Source: an uncultured Porphyromonadaceae bacterium (GTDB lineage: Bacteria; Bacteroidota; Bacteroidia; Bacteroidales; Muribaculaceae). From it: a DNA stretch of 51,728 nucleotides. This document shows, piece after piece, positions 34,385 to 41,912 of the stretch (position 1 is the stretch's first letter; every line of letters begins with the position of its first letter). The DNA is taken from NCBI GenBank assembly GCA_947567425.1, contig CANOLV010000019.1:1-51728 (forward strand), written 5' to 3'. A model generated the notes under the pieces. The model did no database searches, was not told the DNA's origin, and saw nothing but the letters and a program-made list of their open reading frames with translations. A program made the translations under genes and the position numbers.

Positions 34385-34835
34385 ATGGGTATCTTTGTCC
34401 TATTTAGAAAGAAGCCTAATAAGGTTACTGCCATAGAATCCACTCCTACGGAAGTGGAACGTATTACTATAGCCAAACCTAAACCTACAGCACCTCAATC
34501 TTACTTATCTAAAAGAGCCTACTTCGGTAAACTCAATAAGAATAGTATGTGTGATGTGTGTAAGCTCAATATCCTTCACGTTGAAAAGCCAATAGGAGTA
34601 TATTGGGTACACTAAGTACAATGGAGAAAATAATAGGAATGGAGTTAAAGGTGTGGCTCTGTATCTTCAAGATGATTCTCTGATAGTGAATGTAGATAGA
34701 AAGCTATGGAAGCAATACGAAAAGGAAGCAGGAGAGGAAGGATTAAAGTGGCTTGGCTATAGTGATGGTGAAAGTGTAAGAATCACTATCTATAAAGGAA
34801 AGCCACAAGAATCACAAGTAGAATCCTTCAAATAG
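34385..34835 (+). pseudogene. Split small ORF pair, probably one frameshifted gene
   Basis: Frame 1 (34385-34615) ends NSMCDVCKLNILHVEKPIGV; frame 2 continues from about 34598 (YIGYTKYNGENNRNGVKGVA, LYLQDDSLIVNVDRKLWKQY) to the stop at 34835. Both lie in the same direction and overlap at the point where frame 1 ends, as expected for a single-base change around 34594-34600. A TATCTTTG element at 34390-34397 lies inside the first codons, so the true start may be downstream. No family was recognised. The part from NGVKGVALYLQDDSL looks like a short DNA- or protein-binding domain, but that is only an impression. Confidence 0.4.
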
Positions 34836-34847
34836 ACTCTAAACTCT

Positions 34848-35441
34848 TTAGTCAAATATCTGTCGCCAATTTTCCAACATATACTCAATTGAAAATTGTC
34901 GGTTAGCCGGACTTGTGCTTCTCAACGCGACGATTTTAATATGTCCGGGCAACTGTTGAGGAACTATATACTTTTGAAATAACTTTTTTGCAGAGCCGCC
35001 ATTTAAGCCTATGACAGAGATATTCGGAAATTGCTTGAGCAATCCTGCGATATCATTAGCTATCGTATTTTGCAAATCAACATCCATACTCCCTTTGCGC
35101 TCAGCCTCCTTAAGCACATCCCATAATGCTATACGGTATTTTATTAACAAATTCTTCTTAGCATCGTATGTCGCAGGTACAGGCTCACCAATGAGAGAAG
35201 CAATAATTGTCCAAAACCTATTGGATGGATTCGAATAATATTCCTGCTTTCTCAGAGATTCTTCTCCCGGAAGTGTTCCTAATATCAAGAACCTTGAACC
35301 ACCATCAACAATAGGTCCAAGTCCTCTTTTTAATCTTTTAGCCGCCTCGTTTACTTCGATCATATTCTGACCAGTACGTTCAAGATAGCGGTCAAGAGTT
35401 TCAATTATCCGTTGATTTTTTTCAGTTATTTCATACATCAA
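34848..35441 (-). CDS. DNA-deoxyinosine glycosylase (uracil-DNA glycosylase superfamily)
   Basis: The 197-residue protein has ILGTLPGEESLRKQEYYSNP followed by SNRFWTIIASLIG, the first motif of the hypoxanthine-DNA glycosylase branch, then WDVLKEAERKGSMDVDL and a C-terminal LRSTSPANRQFSIEYMLENW. Members excise deaminated adenine (hypoxanthine) from DNA and sometimes uracil. The two ATG codons at the start differ by one residue. It appears to be a single-gene unit facing the rest of the chromosome. Confidence 0.85.
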   Translation of the reverse strand: MMYEITEKNQRIIETLDRYLERTGQNMIEVNEAAKRLKRGLGPIVDGGSRFLILGTLPGEESLRKQEYYSNPSNRFWTIIASLIGEPVPATYDAKKNLLIKYRIALWDVLKEAERKGSMDVDLQNTIANDIAGLLKQFPNISVIGLNGGSAKKLFQKYIVPQQLPGHIKIVALRSTSPANRQFSIEYMLENWRQIFD

Positions 35442-35644
35442 TTTAGCTTCTTATTTTACATAGTTAGACATTTTTCGTGTATTCTGCAAGCCATCTTCAT
35501 TTATTTTATGCAATTTAATATTTCATATAGTCCGAGCGGGATCAAAAATCTATTCGACGCTTTATGACAGCCGGCAATTCTCATATCCGATATTAATTCT
35601 TAATAGTTTACTTTAGCATTTTTTCATCAACCTACTGTGGATTA

Positions 35645-35728
35645 ATGCGTTATTTAAGAATGACGGCAGAAGTGAAGCTAATGGACAAGCGCGACGGCTG
35701 TTGTCCACTGATTAACGAAACTGATTAA
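35645..35728 (+). CDS. Possible 27-residue small ORF
   Basis: The frame reads MRYLRMTAEVKLMDKRDGCC then PLINETD, ending 18 bp before the DUF3861 start at 35747. It contains a Cys-Cys pair. It overlaps a GGACAA/TTGTCC hairpin (35683-35706). No ribosome binding site is obvious, so it may be a leader peptide or chance. The rest of the 305-bp gap 35442-35746 is AT-rich and shows nothing else. Confidence 0.25.
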   Translation: MRYLRMTAEVKLMDKRDGCCPLINETD

Positions 35729-35746
35729 TTAAAAAAGTAAAGTATT

Positions 35747-36052
35747 ATGAAAGAGAAAAAATCCTACTATGTAAATATGGTAGAAGCCAAAGACGGAAAG
35801 ATGAAAGAAGTCTTAAACTTCAATTTCGGAGGACATCATGACATCGCAAAGATGGTAGAAAAGACGTGTGAAGCCGGACTGTTTGAAAAAGACAAGCATA
35901 GCAAAGAATTCGTTCTCGGCATGAGATTCCTGCACCATGTAATTAAAAAGAATCCCGACCTTGAGCTGTTCAAGGAATTTGGCCCCCAATTCGAGGAGTT
36001 CAAGCAAAAAGTAAAAGCAATCATGGGATGTGGATGCGGCTGCAAAGAATAG
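35747..36052 (+). CDS. DUF3861 family protein
   Basis: The 101-residue protein matches the DUF3861 pattern: YYVNMVEAKDGKMKEVLNFN, FGGHHDIAKMVEKTCEAGLF, FVLGMRFLHHVIKKNPDLEL and FGPQFEEFKQKVKAIM. The family has no known function. Unlike most members it ends in a cysteine-rich tail, CGCGCKE, that could bind metal. It appears monocistronic, with a terminator directly after it. Confidence 0.78.
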   Translation: MKEKKSYYVNMVEAKDGKMKEVLNFNFGGHHDIAKMVEKTCEAGLFEKDKHSKEFVLGMRFLHHVIKKNPDLELFKEFGPQFEEFKQKVKAIMGCGCGCKE

Positions 36053-36081
36053 CCATAAACAGACACCTAATGATATCTAAG

Positions 36082-36118
36082 AGATGTACGGATTACGCCA
36101 TAATCCGTGCATCTTTTC
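36082..36118 (+). terminator. Terminator after the DUF3861 gene
   Basis: AGATGTACGGATTA (36082-36095) pairs with TAATCCGTGCATCT (36101-36114), one G-T wobble, with loop CGCCA and followed by TTTC. Confidence 0.75.
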
Positions 36119-36152
36119 ATATATGCCTATTGCTTTAAACGACAATTTGCAC

Positions 36153-36160
36153 TACATTTG
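36153..36160 (+). promoter_or_regulatory. -7 element of the rfbB promoter
   Basis: TACATTTG matches TAnnTTTG. An ATTG at 36129-36132 lies 20 bp upstream and can serve as the -33 element. The coding start is 63 bp downstream. Confidence 0.6.
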
Positions 36161-36223
36161 CAATTGAATGCAATAAGGGCAGCCAAGTTGCATCTGCACA
36201 AAACTTAACAGAAAAACTTCAAT

Positions 36224-37363
36224 ATGACTTTCAAACGGAATATATTGGTGACCGGCGGTGCCGGTTTTATAGGCAGCCATGTCGTACGGTTATTTGTCAA
36301 CAAATATCCCGACTACCGTATTATAAACGTCGACAATCTCACATACGCCGGAAATCTGGCCAATCTAAAGGACATCGAAAAGTATCAAAATTATATCTTT
36401 ATAAAGGCTGATATCTGTGATTTCGAGAGAATGTGCGACATCGTCAGCCAATATGACGTAGACGGCATAATACACCTTGCCGCAGAAAGCCACGTAGACC
36501 GCTCTATAAAAGATCCATTTACATTCGCACGCACAAATGTCATGGGGACGCTTGCTCTGCTTCAGGCCGCAAAATTGTATTGGGAGTCGCGTCCTGAAAG
36601 ATATGAGGGAAAGCGATTCTACCACATATCCACCGACGAGGTATATGGAGCACTCGAACTTACAAATCCTGAAGGCACAGAATCGCCATTCACCACCAAA
36701 GCTTCATCTACCCTCCACCATGCCTACGGGACAGAATTCTTCCTCGAAACCACCAAATATAATCCGCATTCACCCTACTCCGCCTCTAAGGCTTCGAGCG
36801 ACCACTTTGTCAGAGCATACCATGACACCTACGGAATGCCGACCATAGTCACAAACTGCTCAAACAATTACGGCCCATACCAGTTCCCAGAAAAGCTGAT
36901 TCCGCTTTTCATCAACAATATCCGCTTGCGTAAAGCCCTACCGGTCTACGGAAAGGGTGAAAATGTGCGTGATTGGCTGTATGTTGAGGACCATGCACGT
37001 GCCATCGACTTAATATTCCATAAAGGAACGACAGCAGAGACTTATAACATCGGAGGATTCAACGAATGGAAAAACATTGACATAATCCGGGTGATAATCA
37101 AGACCGTCGACCGACTGTTGGGCAATCCGGAAGGATTCAGCGACAATCTGATCACGTATGTGACCGACCGCGCAGGACATGATCTGCGCTATGCCATCGA
37201 CTCCCGAAAACTGCAAAGCGAACTTGGCTGGGAGCCGTCGCTCCAATTCGAGGAAGGAATTGAAAAGACGGTCCGTTGGTATCTTGACAATCAGGAATGG
37301 ATGGAGCAGATCACATCCGGAGAGTATGAACGATATTATCAGGAAATGTACCATAACCGCTGA
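36224..37363 (+). CDS. rfbB: dTDP-glucose 4,6-dehydratase
   Basis: The 379-residue extended short-chain dehydrogenase has the NAD-binding VTGGAGFIGSH at residues 8-18, the active site HISTDEVYGAL, the YSASKASSD Tyr-Lys pair, and substrate-binding NNYGPYQFPEKLIPLFI. It makes dTDP-4-keto-6-deoxyglucose, the precursor of dTDP-rhamnose and other deoxy sugars. It is longer than average (about 350) because of an insertion around residues 145-175 (GTESPFTTKASSTLHHAYGT). The other rml genes are not in this window. It converges with the glycosidase operon. Confidence 0.92.
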   Translation: MTFKRNILVTGGAGFIGSHVVRLFVNKYPDYRIINVDNLTYAGNLANLKDIEKYQNYIFIKADICDFERMCDIVSQYDVDGIIHLAAESHVDRSIKDPFTFARTNVMGTLALLQAAKLYWESRPERYEGKRFYHISTDEVYGALELTNPEGTESPFTTKASSTLHHAYGTEFFLETTKYNPHSPYSASKASSDHFVRAYHDTYGMPTIVTNCSNNYGPYQFPEKLIPLFINNIRLRKALPVYGKGENVRDWLYVEDHARAIDLIFHKGTTAETYNIGGFNEWKNIDIIRVIIKTVDRLLGNPEGFSDNLITYVTDRAGHDLRYAIDSRKLQSELGWEPSLQFEEGIEKTVRWYLDNQEWMEQITSGEYERYYQEMYHNR

Positions 37364-37375
37364 AATGACCACAGG

Positions 37376-38629
37376 TCATTCAGCCCAGAGTGATTTGATC
37401 GTCGCTTCTTGGGAATAGCCAATAGGACAATCACTGCTTTTTGTATTGGCACGATAACTTCCATCGGTCTCATTATCACAAGTGATTACGCGCATCCCCG
37501 GCATCTCAAGATGGCCGTCCGGATCATTGTCGCGCAACCATCGGTGCGCATACTTCAGCCATTCATTTCTGTAGCTCTCCGGTTGAATCGCCAACCACGA
37601 TATTTCATCCCATCCCCAGACGAAATGCAACTTATGGTCGGCAATTCCCAACTCAGCCCCTCTGCCGAAATTATCAAATTCAACGAGATAAGGCAAATGC
37701 GCACACTCCCAGCCAGAAGGCGAGACACATCCGAGACTCCGACCATAAAGACTGTCAAGATGTCCTCGTGACAGCATCCCTTGGAACGGTGCTGACTCTA
37801 CTTCCTTTATTCTCAATGGAAATGAATTAAAATCAATCAAGCTGACACCATCCTTAACCATCCCGAATTGGGGCGTATGGGCATCGAGCAAGACCCAACC
37901 TCTTCTTGAATAGCGCTTGGCAAAGTCGCGGATCTTTCCTATTGTCATAGCCCAATTGTCGAGCTTCGGATCGTTCATACCTATAAGAGATATCTGCCCG
38001 AGATGGAGAGCTTCCACTCCTAAACCGATATACGATCCGGCAAGGTAGACAAACCACATCTGCGTCTCCTTACGGCTTATATCGGGCACGCTGCTTCCGG
38101 TCCGCCAATGATCCACGAATATTCCGTCAAGATTCAGCATGTCGTCATATCTGAAATTACGTTGTTCGCATTCTTCTCCGAATTCATCAAACACCCATTT
38201 CGGGACAGGCACATTTTCGACATCACGGGTAACAATCTCAAACAAACATCCCTGAAGAATCATTTCAGGATCATATTCATGCATTTCGGTCTCCAATTCC
38301 TTGGCTCTTGACCAATAATCCGGATCGTTGAGCCTGCTTTCACCACCCCAACGATATATGGCCCTACCAATGAATTTTGCTCCTAAATCCTTAACCATCC
38401 GCACATCATCACGATGGTAAGGATATTGCCATCTACCCTCTGGTCTGTCAGGAGTTAGAAAATACATCATGGTTATTGAGCGATCCAAATAATTTTCAAG
38501 CACATCTCGGGAAATACCATTTGAATCAAAACTATATGCCGTTGCATCGGTATCCGAGGCATACACCCCGAATACCGTAAAATAAGATACTATAAAAAAC
38601 AGCACCGACCTCAATATAAATTCACACAT
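37376..38629 (-). CDS. Putative secreted TIM-barrel glycosidase of unassigned family
   Basis: The 417-residue protein has an N-terminal hydrophobic signal (LFFIVSYFTVFGVYA). The rest has a periodic strand-helix pattern as in a (beta/alpha)8 barrel: MVKDLGAKFIGRAIYRWGGE, LEALHLGQ-like segments (GLGVEALHLGQISLIGMND), RGWVLLDAHTPQFG, LPYLVEFDNFGRG and FVWGWDEISWLAI. Acidic residues after strands (LVEFDNF and GWDEIS) are candidate catalytic residues. No CAZy family was recognised. It is the third gene downstream of GH3 and GH38 on the same strand, 36 bp after GH38, so a role in the same glycan is likely. Substrate and activity are unknown. Confidence 0.65.
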   Translation of the reverse strand: MCEFILRSVLFFIVSYFTVFGVYASDTDATAYSFDSNGISRDVLENYLDRSITMMYFLTPDRPEGRWQYPYHRDDVRMVKDLGAKFIGRAIYRWGGESRLNDPDYWSRAKELETEMHEYDPEMILQGCLFEIVTRDVENVPVPKWVFDEFGEECEQRNFRYDDMLNLDGIFVDHWRTGSSVPDISRKETQMWFVYLAGSYIGLGVEALHLGQISLIGMNDPKLDNWAMTIGKIRDFAKRYSRRGWVLLDAHTPQFGMVKDGVSLIDFNSFPLRIKEVESAPFQGMLSRGHLDSLYGRSLGCVSPSGWECAHLPYLVEFDNFGRGAELGIADHKLHFVWGWDEISWLAIQPESYRNEWLKYAHRWLRDNDPDGHLEMPGMRVITCDNETDGSYRANTKSSDCPIGYSQEATIKSLWAE

Positions 38630-38665
38630 ACACTATCTTCATCAATTATATTACTGATCAATAAA

Positions 38666-41600
38666 TTACCACAGACTTCGTTCCTTATAGTACGGCATAG
38701 GTTCACTGACATATTCCACTACTTTTGTGGCTTTAGGCACAGTCCTAAATTCCGATGCCGGAACCGCGCTTCCTGAAGGATTATCGCTCAAAGTCACGGC
38801 AAACACCGCAATAGCGGCATCGCGAGGCAAAACGATATAATCACATCCATCAGGAAGATCAAAACACAACTTATACAGGTAAGCGAAATTATATGAATCA
38901 TTGCCTTTCGACGCACTGTGGGTATGATCTGCCACATAACCTATTGGAGTTTCCTTGAGATATCCTTCGCTCTCGCCTTTCCATCCCCACTGTCCATAAA
39001 AACCTGAATAATACGGAATTTTCACCTCCAGGTCAGCACCTGCGACGTTGAAAGTTGCCATACGGTCGCCTTGAATGGATGTCGCAAGCATATACAGATA
39101 TTTAGATCCATGATTATCCGGAAGGAATATGGTGTCGCCGTTAGCACGTACATAGTTAAACATAGATGGATCGTTCTGAATCCTGAACGAGATACCGTTG
39201 TCAACAATGACAGACGGCATCAGCTCGGCGGCCAATGAATTTCCCCGACGGTCAAAGTCGCCTGCTCTATTGAATCCATCAGGAGTCAAAGCCACCGCAT
39301 TAAGGGGCAGATCCACTGCAATAGATTTCGGCTTGGCAAGCAAGGACTTATCCTTAAGGTGGATCCGGAATGTACGTGGGCCAAAGCGCTTTCCGCTTAA
39401 AAACAACTTATTCCCTTGAAAATCGGCAGGTCCTACATATTCTTCAATACCATTGACTTCCGACGCACCTACAATCTCCGTAGCGAATGTTATCACCGCA
39501 TCGTCGTAGTCTTGACCATGGCTTTCTGCTATACGAATTATATATCCGTCGCCATCCTCAGCCTTCTTTAAAGCCATCACCTCAATAGCAGGATTGCTCG
39601 ATTCCATGAAGGAATATTCCCTGCCAAGCTTCCCCGAATGCTTATCAACCACAAACGCCAGCATAGGCTGATTGAAGCGTTCGGCCCGCCCCGGTATATC
39701 ATTTGCCACCATGTCTCCGCCATGTCCTACCAGGGCATAATCAAATGTATGATGCCCATGATCCTGATGATCCTGATAAGTATAAAATTTACCCGGCTCT
39801 GGAGCATGAAGCAGTGTTAGCCGCAGGGTGTTGCTGTCAGGCTTATCCCAACCGTACTTGCTATCGTTAAGCACAGCCATACCGTAAGTGCCGTCGTCCG
39901 ACGTAACGTCAGCCCATTGATGGCCCAGTACCTCAAAAGACTGCTCCGTATTGTTACCGCGACGCACATATCCCAAACTCAAGTCGTATGCAGCCTCACT
40001 TGCCTCAAATGATGTGGGAAATTCTGCTTTAAGAAGCGACTTCTTGCCTATCCAGTCAATTTCATTATGTATATTGATCAAATCATCAGACGCTCCATCC
40101 GTAAGACTTACATACTGCACAAACTGCGATCCGCGATAATCTCTTTCCACCTTCAGCACAGCACGCAAAGGGCCTGATTCAGCCACTGATATACGAACAT
40201 TACCATCTACTCCACTCGACGCGCCGTCAATGGTCGACTTATAAATCTCCCAGGCCGGGTAATCGTGTGATTCATTTTCTGTCAGTATCATCAGACGGAA
40301 AGGTTTTGCCTGATCAACAAGATTCTTACCAAAACGCTTATCGATAATTGAGGCAATGTCACCATTCGCATCAAGTTCGACACGATAAATCTTATTTTCG
40401 AGCACATTATTCTTTGCCGTCAAAGTATGGGAAGCCACTGCCCTGCCCGGCCGTACATCATATACCGAAAAACTTGACGGAGCTACAGAAGCTGAAAACA
40501 GGATTTTAGCCACTCCGTCTTTCCATCCGAGCAATTGCGATGCCACGACTCTACCGTCCGGACCTGACACTTTTATCCCGGCCGGTCTTACCGGCATCGC
40601 GACATTAGCCTCCACTAAATCTTTACGCGCCGTATTAACCGGATTATAAACCACGACAGGAGTACCGGACACCTTTGTATCCAATTCCGAAGCAACCGCT
40701 CCGCAGGCAGTGGTTATGGCATCGGCAAAACGTGTCTGGGCAATCAACTCGTCATTCCATGTAAATGTATAGGATCGAGGGATGCTCGTACCGGTAATAT
40801 CATCATGAAATTGATGCCAGATGACACGATGCCAGTTATCTCTCAAAGCATCGGCAGGATACTCTACTCCGCCCAGCAACTCTGCTACTACAGAAGCCCG
40901 TTCGGCTGCATCGCCGAGCTTCTCATTTCGACGATTAAATCGCTTTAAAGCCGCCTGTGACGTATAACACCCCACTCCATGCACATCCATCAACAGTTCC
41001 CCATCATATACTGGAAGTTCTGGATGCGCATCAAAAGGCAAAAAGTCATCGTACAACTGACCGGCACGCGCACTTATCACTTCAATGTCTCCATCAGTAG
41101 ACAAGCTCTTCTGCATAGAAAATACGGAAGGCAATGTAGGCGAACCGCCACGATCGCCCACCCCATAATAGCTATAGGCTATGCCATTCGGATCCCGCCC
41201 TGCTCGGTCTATTATACGCTTATTGGTCGTGATATCATCATAATAATAGGACGTGCCGTATCCCCCGGCATCAAGCACTGCCAATATTTCCGAGCCGTCT
41301 ATGCCTCGCCAAATCCCTATAGGGAAAGGCATCTTATACTTATCACCATAAAATTGAGCTTTGCGCCATTGAAGCTTCTGTGTAGAGAAACCAATCAGTC
41401 CACAGTGGGAAGCCACAGATGGCAATGTATAGCCAAATCCAAAGCAGTCGGGCAGGTATATATCATTTGACTTTACTCCAAACTCTTTTTTATAGAACTC
41501 TTGTCCGTAAAGTATATTACGTATATTCGACTCCGCTGAAGGCAGATTGGGATCGTTAGCTTCCCATGCGCTTCCACATACATTCCACCGTCCGGACTTT

Positions 41601-41899
41601 ATATAAGCCTTTACCTTCTCATACTCCTGAGGATAGTATTCTTTCATCCATGCATATTTCTGGGCACTCTCAAAATTGAACACATAATCAGGAAATTTCT
41701 CAAAAAGCCAGAAATTCTGCACCATAGTCCTATGCAGGTAATCATCTATCGACTCCCGCACATCCCAATTCCATTGTGTGTCGAAATGTGCAGTCGAAAC
41801 CAAATACACTTTAGGTTTTTCGCCATTCTCCGGGACAGCCTGTGCACTAAGCAACGAGGCTATAGCAATCGGTAAGATCAAGCATCTCAACTGTTTCAT
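38666..41899 (-). CDS. GH38 alpha-mannosidase-like enzyme, exported
   Basis: The protein of about 1077 residues has a signal peptide (MKQLRCLILPIAIASLLSAQ) and the GH38 zinc motif HFDTQWNW near residue 38. DIYLPDCFGFGYTLPSV near residue 162 contains the probable nucleophile aspartate, and HQFHDDITGTSIP near residue 385 gives another zinc ligand. The C-terminal half is made of the beta-sandwich domains usual for the family. GH38 enzymes act on alpha-mannosides in N-glycans or plant glycans. The ATG at 41899 is preferred to an upstream GTG that lies inside the GH3 gene. It is the second gene of the glycosidase operon. Confidence 0.88.
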   Translation of the reverse strand: MKQLRCLILPIAIASLLSAQAVPENGEKPKVYLVSTAHFDTQWNWDVRESIDDYLHRTMVQNFWLFEKFPDYVFNFESAQKYAWMKEYYPQEYEKVKAYIKSGRWNVCGSAWEANDPNLPSAESNIRNILYGQEFYKKEFGVKSNDIYLPDCFGFGYTLPSVASHCGLIGFSTQKLQWRKAQFYGDKYKMPFPIGIWRGIDGSEILAVLDAGGYGTSYYYDDITTNKRIIDRAGRDPNGIAYSYYGVGDRGGSPTLPSVFSMQKSLSTDGDIEVISARAGQLYDDFLPFDAHPELPVYDGELLMDVHGVGCYTSQAALKRFNRRNEKLGDAAERASVVAELLGGVEYPADALRDNWHRVIWHQFHDDITGTSIPRSYTFTWNDELIAQTRFADAITTACGAVASELDTKVSGTPVVVYNPVNTARKDLVEANVAMPVRPAGIKVSGPDGRVVASQLLGWKDGVAKILFSASVAPSSFSVYDVRPGRAVASHTLTAKNNVLENKIYRVELDANGDIASIIDKRFGKNLVDQAKPFRLMILTENESHDYPAWEIYKSTIDGASSGVDGNVRISVAESGPLRAVLKVERDYRGSQFVQYVSLTDGASDDLINIHNEIDWIGKKSLLKAEFPTSFEASEAAYDLSLGYVRRGNNTEQSFEVLGHQWADVTSDDGTYGMAVLNDSKYGWDKPDSNTLRLTLLHAPEPGKFYTYQDHQDHGHHTFDYALVGHGGDMVANDIPGRAERFNQPMLAFVVDKHSGKLGREYSFMESSNPAIEVMALKKAEDGDGYIIRIAESHGQDYDDAVITFATEIVGASEVNGIEEYVGPADFQGNKLFLSGKRFGPRTFRIHLKDKSLLAKPKSIAVDLPLNAVALTPDGFNRAGDFDRRGNSLAAELMPSVIVDNGISFRIQNDPSMFNYVRANGDTIFLPDNHGSKYLYMLATSIQGDRMATFNVAGADLEVKIPYYSGFYGQWGWKGESEGYLKETPIGYVADHTHSASKGNDSYNFAYLYKLCFDLPDGCDYIVLPRDAAIAVFAVTLSDNPSGSAVPASEFRTVPKATKVVEYVSEPMPYYKERSLW

Positions 41900-41912
41900 A
41901 AATGTCTTTAAT

